A stretch of 37,671 nucleotides of DNA from Marivita sp. XM-24bin2 (GCA_003149565.1 QCWH01000040.1:1-37671), one strand, 5' to 3'. Positions 26,258 to 34,818 are shown, counted from the stretch's first letter. The notes: generated from the letters alone by a model not told the origin. Numbers and translations: made by a program.

Positions 26258-27286
26258 AGACTCAGATACGTCTGGCAGCCCGGCGGCAATGTCGTCGAGC
26301 GCCAGATCAAACGAACCCCCCTTAACATCGCTGGGTGATGAGACCACCATCGGGACAGCAGTATCGGCCGCTTCAGGAGTGTCCTTTGGCGATTCTTCTG
26401 CCGTTGGCCGGGCTTCGGGTTTGTGTAAAGATGAATCGCCCTGCCCGATCCGGATCGCCCGAAAGCCGTTCATTTGACCAAGCGTCCCACGGGACACGAT
26501 ATGGCCGCAAGGCAGCGTCAAAGCAGCAGACGATGTTGCTCGCGGTGAGAGTGGTAGCACGTCACCGGGGCGTAGCGCCTGGGCGCGGTCCAAAGAGAGG
26601 TGAATGCGGGTCAGAACGGCATTCATCGCCGCCGGCACCATTTTCAGCGCCGCCGCGTGTTTTCCCGGCACGGAGCTTTCCTCCTCGATCACGACGACCG
26701 GCTCTGGAAACAGAAACACGACAGATCCCATCCTTGTTTCTTGCGCCAAGTTCACCTCGAACACGATCACCTGATACCGCTCGAAATCAAGCGAGAGGCT
26801 CGCAAGTTGAGCATCTTCGACCAGTGCGCCAAACCGGTAGCCTTGAAGGTGCGCCATTTCTGGCTGGCCCGCCAGCATGGACGCAAATCGTGGCAGCGCG
26901 GCATCCAGCAATGGGGCGGTCATCGCTGCATCCGTCGCGGTGAAGGCGCGTTCGCCACATGGGAACTGGGTGACACGGCCGAATGTCTGAATATCCGTCA
27001 ACCCAGTGACGATCTCCCGGTCGAACGCGGCGAGCGCAGCAGGGGCGTCGTCATTTTCAAGAAGTACCAGCAATTGATCCCGCCCGAGACGGGACATGGC
27101 TCGATCTGTCGGAAGGTTCTCATCGAATGTCGCGCGGGTTGCGAAACCGAGTGCCCAAAGCGCGTCCGCCGCAATTGACAAGGCACGTCCGAGCGCGCGG
27201 GACGCTGTAACATGACCGCCACCAAGCGACTTGCGTTGTGCCTGTGCTTTGCGATGCAGGACTGTGTCTGCGGCGGTGTCGGTCAT
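26246..27286 (-). CDS. FliM/FliN-family flagellar motor switch C-terminal domain protein
   Basis: The 346-residue protein has a FliM-like middle region (about 25-205; FDREIVTGLTDIQTFGRV resembles the FliM core). A SpoA/FliN domain follows at about 225-285 (LDRAQALRPGDVLPLSPRA). The remainder is a low-complexity acidic tail. FliM forms the switch ring that CheY-P binds to reverse the motor. The usual N-terminal CheY-binding LSQxEIDxLL motif is not visible. No other flagellar gene is nearby. It lies 85 bases below the SSS-type histidine kinase in the same direction and may share its transcript. It could be the organism's only FliM, placed outside the flagellar cluster, or a paralogue. Confidence 0.72.
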   Translation of the reverse strand: MTDTAADTVLHRKAQAQRKSLGGGHVTASRALGRALSIAADALWALGFATRATFDENLPTDRAMSRLGRDQLLVLLENDDAPAALAAFDREIVTGLTDIQTFGRVTQFPCGERAFTATDAAMTAPLLDAALPRFASMLAGQPEMAHLQGYRFGALVEDAQLASLSLDFERYQVIVFEVNLAQETRMGSVVFLFPEPVVVIEEESSVPGKHAAALKMVPAAMNAVLTRIHLSLDRAQALRPGDVLPLSPRATSSAALTLPCGHIVSRGTLGQMNGFRAIRIGQGDSSLHKPEARPTAEESPKDTPEAADTAVPMVVSSPSDVKGGSFDLALDDIAAGLPDVSESSKR

Positions 27287-27371
27287 GTCGCTGCGGCATC
27301 CCCCTTGGGCCTTCCCGTCTTTTATCGACCGAATTGGTTACCAAGCGCTTAGCGATGATGAAGCAGTGGTT

Positions 27372-30059
27372 TTATTGTGCCGCCAGCGCGGTGCGATATG
27401 GCAGAACGACCCGAAATGTCGCACCCCGTGCGGCAGGCACATAGTCCACTGATCCCCCGAGACGCGTCATGACCTGTCGGCAAATTGCGAGACCCAGCCC
27501 CGCGCCGCCTGCCTTTTGATCGCTGACCCGTGCGAATTTCTCGAAAATCATATCAACAGCCTCGGGCGCAATACCGGAGCCATTGTCCTGAAAATCGACC
27601 ACGACCCTGTCCGCATCCTGCATCACGCGGATCAGAAGCCGAGGGCTTGTGGCGTCGCAATATTTCCGAGCGTTGGCAATCAGATTGATGAAGACCTGAC
27701 TGAGACGATCAAGATCGGTGTGCAACAGGATCTCTTCTTTTGCCGGATTACGCTCGATCTCGAGGCGCACGCCATCTTCGCCAATGGCAGCCGACGACAC
27801 CGCACGATCCAACGCGTCCCGAAGCGTGCCTTCGCGCAGGTTCAGGTTTACCTGTCCATTTTCCACAACGCTCAGGTCCAGAAGATCGTCCAGAAGCCGT
27901 GTCAAACGTTGTGCCTCGTCGTGGATGATCGACGCATAACGGGATTGCTCGTCCGGGGTCATCTGGTCCGTGTCGCGCAAGATCTCTGAGAACGCCCGGA
28001 TCGATGTCATCGGTGTACGAAGTTCGTGGCTGATCTGACTGAGAAACGCGTCTTTCTGGATCGAGAGCCGTGTCAGTTTCTGGTTTGCGTTACGCAATTC
28101 CAGCGCCGTTCGGCTCAACTCTTCGGACTGCTCCTTGAGTCGCGCCGAGTATTCGAGCATCTGCGCGGTTTCATCGGCAACAGCCATCAGGTCTTCAACT
28201 GAAATCGCCATGCCACCGGTGATCTGCCCCACCATTGCATGCGCTGTGGCAGCACCGACAGAACTGGCGAGCTCCCGCTCGAGCGCTTCGAGGAAATCGG
28301 GAGTCGGAGCCGGTAGATTGCCACGCACACCCTGCCGTCTGGCATGACGCAGGAAAAGCGCCTGTGCCTCACCGGCCCCGAGGATCCGTTGCGCCATGAC
28401 CATCAGGTCTTCTGTCTGGGCCGTTCCGCCGGACCAACTGCGCGCACTTGCCGAGTGATCAAAGATGTTGACGAATTGCGCCGCCTGGAGCCGTTCGAGC
28501 GGCGATGGAAACGTCACAAGAGACACCACGACAAAGGAGACGACGTTGAAAACCATGCTCCAAAAAAGAGCGTGCATGAGTTGATCCATACCGCGGATGC
28601 CGAACAGCGCGTCGGGCTTGAGCCAGGACAGACCAAAGAGCCCGTTTTCAACAATCGACACTGGCAGGATCGTTCCGACACCAAAGCTTGGCAGGTAGAG
28701 CGTATAGAGCCAGATCGCGAAACCGGCTGTCAGCCCGGCAATCGCGCCAAGACGCGTTGCTCCGCGCCAGAACATACCCCCAAGAAACGCTGGCAACACC
28801 TGTGCCAAGCCGCAGAATGCAACAAGACCGATGGACGCCAGCGCCTCACCTCCGCTTGACATACGGTAGTAGAGGTAACCGAGCATGACGACACCAACGA
28901 TGGAAATCCGCCGCGCCATCAGCACCGCGTTGCGCACATCGCCGGACACCGACGCACCACTGGGGCGCAGTTGCAGCCAGATCGGCATGACGATGTGGTT
29001 TGAAACCATCGTCGACAAGGCGATAGCCGCCACGATCACCATCGAGGTTGCAGAGCTGAAGCCCCCCAGAAAAGACAGCATCGCAAGGCCGTTTTCGCCC
29101 AGGGCGAGCGGGACAGTCAGAACAAACAGGTCCGGGTTTGCCCCTTCCGGCATCACGTCGAGGCCCACCACCGCGATCGGAACGACAAAAAGGCTGATCA
29201 GACAGAGATATAAGGGAAAGGCCCAACTGGCAGTTCGCAAGTGACTCTCGTCGTCGTTTTCCACTACCAAGACCTGAAAGGTACGCGGCAGACACAAAAA
29301 CGCTGCGGCGGAGAGGAAAATCAAGCCAGCCCAGCGCCCCCGGTCGGTGTGCCATTCACCGAACTCCGACGCGTCAATTCGGGCGAGCGCCTCGGTCAAA
29401 CCTCCCGACACACCCCAGACCACAAATATTCCCACCGACAACAGAGCCACGAGCTTGACCACTGCCTCAACGGCAATGGCCATGACAACACCGTCATGCC
29501 GCTCCTTCGCATCGAGGTTCCGCGTTCCGAAAAGAACCGTGAACACCGCAAGGCCCAGCGACAACCATAAGGCAAGCCCAGCTTTGTCCTGCGGATCAAT
29601 ACCCCCTGTTTGGCCCGCGAAGACCGAAAAAGACAGCGTCACCGATTGGAGTTGCAAAGCGATATAAGGCGTCGTGCCGATCACAGCGAGGATGGTGACA
29701 CCTGCCGCCAGCAAACTGGATTTCCCGTAGCGCGATGAAATCAAATCCGCGATTGACGTGATCTTTTGTGTGCGCCCTATGCGGATCAGCTTGCGCAAGA
29801 GCCACCACCAGCTGATCATCACCAATGTTGGCCCAAGATAGATCGTCAGATATTCGAACCCGTTGCGCGCTGCAGAGCCGACGGCTCCGTAAAACGTCCA
29901 GGCGGTACAGTAGATCGACAGGGACAGCGTGTAGATCAGAGGAGAGCGCAACCAGGCTTTCTTGCCTTGCAGCGCCAGCCGATCTGCAACGAATGCCACG
30001 AGAAAAAGGAAACAGACATAGGCCGTGCAGACCGCGACAAGCAGGTTGAGGGTGCTCAT
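27372..30059 (-). CDS. Sodium/solute-symporter-type sensor histidine kinase (SSS-STAC-HisKA-HATPase)
   Basis: The 895-residue protein combines a transporter with a kinase. Residues 1 to about 510 form an SSS-family domain with roughly 13 helices (IYCTAWTFYGAVGSAARNG near residue 50). A STAC domain is at about 549-612 (TEDLMVMAQRILGAGEA). A coiled coil runs to about 670, then HisKA with phospho-acceptor His678 in SHELRTPM, then HATPase with NLIANARKYCD, DNGSGI and GGAGLGLAICRQ boxes. CbrA and CrbS are this type and sense amino acids or acetate-related signals. The ATG overlaps the small membrane-protein gene by four bases. Confidence 0.92.
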   Translation of the reverse strand: MSTLNLLVAVCTAYVCFLFLVAFVADRLALQGKKAWLRSPLIYTLSLSIYCTAWTFYGAVGSAARNGFEYLTIYLGPTLVMISWWWLLRKLIRIGRTQKITSIADLISSRYGKSSLLAAGVTILAVIGTTPYIALQLQSVTLSFSVFAGQTGGIDPQDKAGLALWLSLGLAVFTVLFGTRNLDAKERHDGVVMAIAVEAVVKLVALLSVGIFVVWGVSGGLTEALARIDASEFGEWHTDRGRWAGLIFLSAAAFLCLPRTFQVLVVENDDESHLRTASWAFPLYLCLISLFVVPIAVVGLDVMPEGANPDLFVLTVPLALGENGLAMLSFLGGFSSATSMVIVAAIALSTMVSNHIVMPIWLQLRPSGASVSGDVRNAVLMARRISIVGVVMLGYLYYRMSSGGEALASIGLVAFCGLAQVLPAFLGGMFWRGATRLGAIAGLTAGFAIWLYTLYLPSFGVGTILPVSIVENGLFGLSWLKPDALFGIRGMDQLMHALFWSMVFNVVSFVVVSLVTFPSPLERLQAAQFVNIFDHSASARSWSGGTAQTEDLMVMAQRILGAGEAQALFLRHARRQGVRGNLPAPTPDFLEALERELASSVGAATAHAMVGQITGGMAISVEDLMAVADETAQMLEYSARLKEQSEELSRTALELRNANQKLTRLSIQKDAFLSQISHELRTPMTSIRAFSEILRDTDQMTPDEQSRYASIIHDEAQRLTRLLDDLLDLSVVENGQVNLNLREGTLRDALDRAVSSAAIGEDGVRLEIERNPAKEEILLHTDLDRLSQVFINLIANARKYCDATSPRLLIRVMQDADRVVVDFQDNGSGIAPEAVDMIFEKFARVSDQKAGGAGLGLAICRQVMTRLGGSVDYVPAARGATFRVVLPYRTALAAQ

Positions 30060-30337
30060 GTGTCAGCGTTCGACGCGTCGTCGACCTCATCCGCCAAGAG
30101 GCGCGACAGGCCCCATGTCAAAACGATGATACCAGCCCAGACGAGGAAAATGTAAATCAGCGCAGTTGCGCTGCTGACCGTTCCATCGCCGGTCTGTGGC
30201 CAGATCATTGGTATCATCCAAAGGATCAGCGTCAAAAGAGGCGAAACACAGGCAGCATCCATAATCCGGCGTCTGCGGTAGGTGCGCCGTTCATGAAAAA
30301 CAGTCGGCGCCCCAAGCCTGCTCTCAGGCTCTGTCAT
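30056..30337 (-). CDS. Small two-helix membrane protein between receiver and kinase
   Basis: The 93-residue protein has two hydrophobic segments (about 30-47 and 60-83). A basic stretch with RRTYRRRR precedes the first, and a short acidic tail follows the second. I do not recognise a named family with certainty. Both ends overlap neighbouring genes by four bases, so it is translated in step with the receiver and the SSS kinase. Several SSS transporters have small membrane partners (YjcH-like DUF485 or DUF4212 proteins), so it may be an accessory subunit of the kinase's transporter domain. That is inference. Confidence 0.78.
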   Translation of the reverse strand: MTEPESRLGAPTVFHERRTYRRRRIMDAACVSPLLTLILWMIPMIWPQTGDGTVSSATALIYIFLVWAGIIVLTWGLSRLLADEVDDASNADT

Positions 30338-30702
30338 TTGGCGGCAAGGGCGCGCACGGTTTCAAGCACATCCGCATTGGAGAAGGGCTTGGTCATAAAC
30401 GCATCGCAACCTGCGCGCTCGGCAATTTCCCGGTCTTTTGTCTGACCTCGCGCCGTCAGCATCAGAACAGGCAGCGCGCTGTTTTCAGGGTCTTCGCGCA
30501 GCTCCCTTAGAATATCGTAGCCACTCTTGCCTGGCAGCATCACGTCAAGAATGACGACATCAGGCTTTCGTTCTTTCACGATTTCGACCGCATCCGCACC
30601 ATTGGAGTGGGTCTTCACACTCCATCCGTCACGCGACAGAATGAACGAGATCGCCTCAATGATGTTAGGTTCATCTTCGATCAACAAAACCTGTTTCGAC
30701 AT
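30334..30702 (-). CDS. Single-domain response regulator (CheY-like receiver)
   Basis: The 122-residue protein is only a receiver domain: acidic pocket Glu9-Asp10, phospho-acceptor Asp53 in VVILDVMLPG, Thr83 in MLTARG and Lys105 in MTKPFS. There is no DNA-binding or enzymatic output domain, unlike LuxR-type CrbR or NtrC-type CbrB. Output must therefore come by protein contact. The ATG at 30702 follows a GGGAGGG ribosome site; a frame to 30723 adds an implausible head. It is the first gene of the receiver-small protein-kinase run, overlapping the next gene by four bases. Confidence 0.92.
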   Translation of the reverse strand: MSKQVLLIEDEPNIIEAISFILSRDGWSVKTHSNGADAVEIVKERKPDVVILDVMLPGKSGYDILRELREDPENSALPVLMLTARGQTKDREIAERAGCDAFMTKPFSNADVLETVRALAAK

Positions 30703-30768
30703 GCGCCCTCCCCCGTGCCGCAAGAAGCTGATCGGCTTTTGCCGTTATTTTTGGCCAGCTTGCATAAA

Positions 30769-30796
30769 CTATTACGAAGTGCGGGCAATGTGTCAA
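30769..30796 (-). promoter_or_regulatory. Sigma70-type promoter of the receiver-kinase operon
   Basis: On the minus strand TTGACA (complement of 30791-30796), a perfect -35, is followed after 16 bases by TAATAG (complement of 30769-30774). It lies between the ScfR-type gene stop and the receiver start. The run can therefore be transcribed on its own, though readthrough from the regulator gene is possible. Confidence 0.55.
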
Positions 30797-30807
30797 AGCT
30801 TCCGAGT

Positions 30808-32109
30808 TTAAGATGTGACCATAATCGACGGCTCGCGCCGCGCGGTGCAGGAGGCGTGAGGACAGATACGGCACGTCAAACCAACCTGACGGATCGGCTC
30901 TGCGGTGTCTCGCTTAGGCTCAGGCACAATTAACATGTGGCTTTCGAAGAGAACGTCCTCGTGCGGCCGAACAGGCCCAATGGGTTGCGAGATCGCTATG
31001 CCCCGATGCCGAGCGGCGGCTCGCGCGGATTGCTCCATCACATCCACATGTACCATCATGGGCCGAGCCAGCGCGCGGTAAAGGGGCCAGAGCGCGCAGC
31101 CGGCACCCAAGCGCGGCAATGGAAATTCAGGCAACGGCTTTCTGAACGTTGTCACGCCGGAGCCATCGCAAATGGCAAGCCCGACCGCGTCCGGCAAGAT
31201 ATCTTCGGGCAGATGCGCCAACCGCCGCATTGCAGATGTCAGATCATAGTCAAACCTTTCAGCAAACGCAAAGGGATCATGTCCTGAGACCGCAACAACA
31301 TCTGCGCACGCCCCCAGCGGCATTTTTCTAGCATCCGAGCGATATCGGACCAAGACACGCCGCAACAACCAACGTGCCGCCTGGGACAAATCCTGCCCCA
31401 GGGTTTCCGTCACTGCGTCGACATCAGCCTCGCGTGTTTCAAGCGCAGGCAGGTGAAACCCGTATCGCTGGAACACCGCATCAAGTTCGTCTTGCGGTGC
31501 ATTGGTTTCCGAGGCGTCAGAATCCGCTTCTTCAAGATATTGCGCCAGGCTCCGGCTGGTGTCGGCCAGCCGCGCACTGTCTTCGTAGATATTGCGATTG
31601 AAGCGGCGTTGCCATTCCGGTTCGATATCCCCGGGCTCCACGAGAATTGACGCGGCAGACCGGATCGCCGTTACGGTTGACAGCATCTCGTGCAGTGACG
31701 CTGCAAGATGGGGGTCATGCGTCAGGCGATCGGTCAGCGCCTCAACGCTGCCTTGCAAGGCTTCCACCTTGCGCTGGGTGTCGGCAAGCAGACCCGCCCA
31801 TCCCGGAAAACGCCCCGCGAATTCCTCGACGCGCGCAAACTCCGCCTCTGGCATGTCTGCGCCGCTTGCCGCTTCGCGCAAAGTTGTGAGCAAAGCGGTT
31901 TCTGCCCCCTCAGTCAACGAGCCGGGCTCAACGCCAAGCGCGTGGGCAATATCGACCAGCAACTTGCCACCGATTCTGCGACGGTTGTGTTCAATCAAAT
32001 TCAGGTAGGACGGCGAAATATCGGCCCGTTTCGCCAGTTCAGATTGCTTCATGCCCGCCATCACCCGTCGCTCGCGGATTCGACTTCCTGTCAGAGTGTC
32101 TCGGGGCAT
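30808..32109 (-). CDS. Second ScfR-type XRE regulator with DUF2083-like C-terminus
   Basis: The 433-residue protein starts with a Cro/CI helix-turn-helix (about 8-65; QSELAKRADISPSYLNLIEHNRR). A helical linker follows, then a C-terminal region ending in CRICPHASCTARREP, the cysteine cluster seen in short-chain acyl-CoA regulators. Compared with the regulator at 6385 the ImmA/IrrE-like part is much diverged. The start at 32109 is chosen because GGGAA lies seven bases upstream and the family opens at this point; the frame continues to 32550 with no plausible start. It is divergent from the ABC transporter operon and upstream of the receiver-kinase genes, and may control either. The effector is probably an acyl-CoA, by family. 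Confidence 0.82.
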   Translation of the reverse strand: MPRDTLTGSRIRERRVMAGMKQSELAKRADISPSYLNLIEHNRRRIGGKLLVDIAHALGVEPGSLTEGAETALLTTLREAASGADMPEAEFARVEEFAGRFPGWAGLLADTQRKVEALQGSVEALTDRLTHDPHLAASLHEMLSTVTAIRSAASILVEPGDIEPEWQRRFNRNIYEDSARLADTSRSLAQYLEEADSDASETNAPQDELDAVFQRYGFHLPALETREADVDAVTETLGQDLSQAARWLLRRVLVRYRSDARKMPLGACADVVAVSGHDPFAFAERFDYDLTSAMRRLAHLPEDILPDAVGLAICDGSGVTTFRKPLPEFPLPRLGAGCALWPLYRALARPMMVHVDVMEQSARAAARHRGIAISQPIGPVRPHEDVLFESHMLIVPEPKRDTAEPIRQVGLTCRICPHASCTARREPSIMVTS

Positions 32110-32207
32110 GTCAATTTCCCGTGCTGAATCAACCTGTTTCTGCACTGCGGAAAAAAGAAATTTACAGATTTCTGCGGCGCGTTGTTCATTTTTTGACAGA
32201 AAAAGCG

Positions 32208-32218
32208 TTTGGGGCAAA
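32208..32218. promoter_or_regulatory. TTTG-N3-CAAA site in the divergent control region
   Basis: TTTG (32208-32211), GGG, CAAA (32215-32218) resembles the TTTGCAAA half-sites I recall for PccR/RamB-type regulators, with three extra central bases. It lies about 100 bases above the second ScfR-type gene and about 110 above the SBP gene. Binding is untested. Confidence 0.3.
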
Positions 32219-32225
32219 GCGCTTA

Positions 32226-32255
32226 TTGCTATGTTTTCCATGCATAGCCGATAAT
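32226..32255 (+). promoter_or_regulatory. Promoter of the ABC transporter operon
   Basis: TTGCTA (32226-32231) and GATAAT (32250-32255) are spaced by 18 bases, about 75 bases above the SBP start. The -10 matches five of six consensus bases. Predicted initiation is near 32262, the first base of a 12-bp palindrome. Confidence 0.5.
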
Positions 32256-32261
32256 CGATTT

Positions 32262-32273
32262 GCACATATGTGC
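32262..32273. promoter_or_regulatory. Perfect 12-bp palindrome at the predicted start of transcription
   Basis: GCACATATGTGC is identical to its reverse complement, preceded by TTT so that it reads TTTGCACA on one side. Its position over the predicted +1 fits a repressor site. The divergent ScfR-type protein is the obvious candidate. Confidence 0.45.
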
Positions 32274-32328
32274 GGTGTTGGCGGTCGGAGGATCCCCGCC
32301 AAACCCTTAAAGACATTGGGAGGATTAT

Positions 32329-33675
32329 ATGTCCAAAGGCAACCTGACACGTCGCGGCGTGCTCAAGACCGGTGCTGTAGCAGGGGCGGGTCTTGCTCTG
32401 CCGACCTACCTGTCCGCAGCGGGCCACGAAGGCTTTACCAACGCACCGACAGGCTCGACCGTTACGCTGGGTTTCAACGTACCTCAGTCCGGCCCCTACG
32501 CAGACGAGGGTGCAGACGAACTTCGCGCCTACGAGCTGGCCGTTGAACACCTGAACGGCGAAGGCGACGGCGGCATGCTGAACACCTTCTCGTCAAAGGC
32601 GCTTCAGGGCAACGGTATCCTTGGCAAGAAAGTCGAGTACGTAACCGGCGACACGCAGACCAAGTCTGACGCAGCGCGCGCCTCGGCGAAGTCGATGATC
32701 GAAAAAGACGGCGCGGTGATGATCACAGGCGGTTCGTCCTCGGGTGTGGCCGTGGCGGTTCAGGCGCTCTGCCAGGAAGCAGGCGTCATCTTCATGGCTG
32801 GCCTGACACACTCCAACGACACAACGGGTAAGGACAAGCGGGCCAACGGTTTCCGCCACTTCTTCAACTCGTACATGTCCGGTGCGGCGCTCGCGCCTGT
32901 GCTTGCAGCCAACTACGGCACCGACCGTAAGGCATATCACCTGACCGCAGACTACAACTGGGGTTACACCACCGAGGAAGCGATCAAGTCCTCGACCGAA
33001 GCAATGGGCTGGGAAACCGTTGCGGCTGTGAAAACACCGCTCACCCAGACAGACTTCTCGTCCTACATCGCGCCTGTTCTGCAGTCCGGAGCCGATACGC
33101 TGGTTCTGAACCACTACGGCGGAAACATGGTGAACTCGCTGACCAACGCCGTTCAGTTCGGTCTGCGTGACAAGCAGGTCAACGGCAAAGACTTCCAGAT
33201 CATCGTTCCGCTCTACTCGCGCCTGATGGCGAAGGGTGCCGGTGCCAACGTTAAGGGCATCTTCGGTTCGACAAACTGGCACTGGTCGCTGCAGGACGAA
33301 GGCTCCAAGGCATTCGTTCAGTCCTTCGGCACAAAGTACGGCTTCCCGCCGTCGCAGGCAGCACATACCTGCTACGTTCAGGCCCTGCTCTACGCAGATG
33401 CGGTGGAACGTGCTGGTTCGTTCGCACCGTGCGCAGTTGTCGAAGCGCTCGAAGGCTTCGAGTTCGACGGCATGGGCAACGGCAAGACGCTGTACCGCGC
33501 CGACGATCACCAGTGCTTCAAAGACGTTCTGGTTGTGAAGGGTAAGGAAAACCCGTCCTCCGAATTCGACCTCCTCGAAATCGTGGAAGTCACCCCGGTG
33601 GATCAGGTCACCTACGCACCAGATCACCCGCAGTTCGCTGGCGGTGCTCTGGGCTCCTGCAACAACGGCGCATAA
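32329..33675 (+). CDS. ABC transporter solute-binding protein, branched-chain amino acid/amide type (Peripla_BP_6)
   Basis: The 448-residue protein has a twin-arginine-like signal (LTRRGVLKTGAVAGAG), a Tat-type feature, with cleavage expected after about residue 30. The mature part is a type I periplasmic binding fold: VTLGFNVPQSGPYADEG near the start, ITGGSSSGVAVAVQALCQE, and a C-terminal lobe. It is longer than LivJ (about 367). Cysteines occur at several places (QALCQE, HTCYVQ, FAPCAV, HQCFKD, GSCNN), so disulfides are likely. GGGAGG lies four bases before the ATG. The ligand cannot be read; amino acids, urea-like amides or carboxylates are possible. It leads a five-gene transporter operon. 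Confidence 0.9.
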   Translation: MSKGNLTRRGVLKTGAVAGAGLALPTYLSAAGHEGFTNAPTGSTVTLGFNVPQSGPYADEGADELRAYELAVEHLNGEGDGGMLNTFSSKALQGNGILGKKVEYVTGDTQTKSDAARASAKSMIEKDGAVMITGGSSSGVAVAVQALCQEAGVIFMAGLTHSNDTTGKDKRANGFRHFFNSYMSGAALAPVLAANYGTDRKAYHLTADYNWGYTTEEAIKSSTEAMGWETVAAVKTPLTQTDFSSYIAPVLQSGADTLVLNHYGGNMVNSLTNAVQFGLRDKQVNGKDFQIIVPLYSRLMAKGAGANVKGIFGSTNWHWSLQDEGSKAFVQSFGTKYGFPPSQAAHTCYVQALLYADAVERAGSFAPCAVVEALEGFEFDGMGNGKTLYRADDHQCFKDVLVVKGKENPSSEFDLLEIVEVTPVDQVTYAPDHPQFAGGALGSCNNGA

Positions 33676-33688
33676 GCCGCTGTCTTCC

Positions 33689-33745
33689 GAGGTGGGCCAA
33701 CCGGCCCGCCTCACTTCTCTCTCAGCCCGTTGCTGTTACGGGCTG
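33689..33745 (+). terminator. Two consecutive hairpins between SBP and permease genes
   Basis: The first stem pairs GAGGTGGGCC (33689-33698) with GGCCCGCCTC (33703-33712), ten pairs with one G-T wobble and a four-base loop. The second pairs CAGCCCGT (33723-33730) with ACGGGCTG (33738-33745), eight perfect pairs and a seven-base loop. No T-run follows, so they are more likely 3'-end stabilisers or processing barriers than true terminators. Confidence 0.55.
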
Positions 33746-33783
33746 CCTGCACTTCCACACTTCTGACCGCAAAGGGTGGGGCA

Positions 33784-34815
33784 ATGGACGCCATAATCCT
33801 GCAAATTCTCAACGGGCTCGACAAGGGCTCGGCCTACGCGCTGATCGCGCTTGGCCTCACACTCATCTTCGGCACGCTGGGCGTGGTGAACTTCGCGCAC
33901 GGCGCGTTGTTCATGATCGGTGCCTTCTGTGCTGTGACACTGTCGCGGCTTCTCAGCCTCAGTCACGAGGTTGCCATCCCGGGCCAGGTCGACTTCCTTG
34001 GAAACCCGGCTACGCGCGACGTCCCGTATGTGTTCGACATCTTCGGCGAAGCTTTGGGCTCCAGCATCATCGACTGGGCGGTACCGCTTTCGATCCTGTT
34101 CGCGATTCCGATCATGATCCTTGTTGGTGTGATCATGGAGCGTGGCCTGATCAAGCACTTCTACAAGCGTCCGCATGCTGACCAGATCCTCGTGACATTC
34201 GGCCTGGCAATCGTGCTGCAGGAAATCATCAAGTATTACTACGGCGCAAACCCGATCCCGACACCCGCGCCAGAAGCGTTCACAGGGTCGTTCGATTTCG
34301 GCGCGCTGATCGGCTTTGAGCCAAACACAATCATCTATCCCTACTGGCGCCTCGTCTATTTCGCCTTCGCAGCCATTATCATTGGCGCCGTGTTCGCCTT
34401 CCTTCAGTTCACCACCTTCGGGATGGTTGTCCGCGCTGGTATGGCCGACCGGGAAACTGTCGGGCTCTTGGGCATCAATATCGACAAACGATTCACCATC
34501 ATGTTCGGTTTGGCTGCTGCGGTCGCGGGCCTCGCCGGTGTGATGTACACACCGATCAACTCTCCAAACTATCACATGGGCATGGACTTCCTTGTTCTGA
34601 GCTTCGTTGTGGTGGTTGTCGGCGGAATGGGGTCGCTTCCGGGCGCCGTGCTTGCAGGTTTCCTGCTCGGTATTCTCGAAAGCTTTGCCTCCATGCGGGA
34701 AGTTATCGACATCATCCCCGGCATCAATCAGGTGATCATCTACCTTGTCGCCATCGTAATTCTACTGACACGTCCACGTGGCCTGATGGGTCGCAAAGGC
34801 GTGATGGAGGACTGA
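33784..34815 (+). CDS. livH: Branched-chain amino acid-type ABC transporter permease LivH
   Basis: The 343-residue membrane protein opens with LNGLDKGSAYALIALGLTLIFGTLGVVNFAHG, the LivH hallmark region, and has about eight helices. E. coli LivH is about 308 residues; the excess includes a polar loop near residues 60-97 (from SHEVAIPGQV to IDWAVP). A conserved MVVRAGMADRETVGLLGINI segment is the ATPase-contacting loop. The ATG at 33784 follows GGGTGGGG; an open frame to 33730 has no good start. The stop is three bases before the livM start. Confidence 0.9.
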   Translation: MDAIILQILNGLDKGSAYALIALGLTLIFGTLGVVNFAHGALFMIGAFCAVTLSRLLSLSHEVAIPGQVDFLGNPATRDVPYVFDIFGEALGSSIIDWAVPLSILFAIPIMILVGVIMERGLIKHFYKRPHADQILVTFGLAIVLQEIIKYYYGANPIPTPAPEAFTGSFDFGALIGFEPNTIIYPYWRLVYFAFAAIIIGAVFAFLQFTTFGMVVRAGMADRETVGLLGINIDKRFTIMFGLAAAVAGLAGVMYTPINSPNYHMGMDFLVLSFVVVVVGGMGSLPGAVLAGFLLGILESFASMREVIDIIPGINQVIIYLVAIVILLTRPRGLMGRKGVMED

Positions 34816-34818
34816 TCC

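Noticed and set aside
32110-32550. Longer N-terminus for the second ScfR-type regulator
   Set aside because: The extension would overlap the divergent SBP gene and its promoter, and the helix-turn-helix begins right after the 32109 start.
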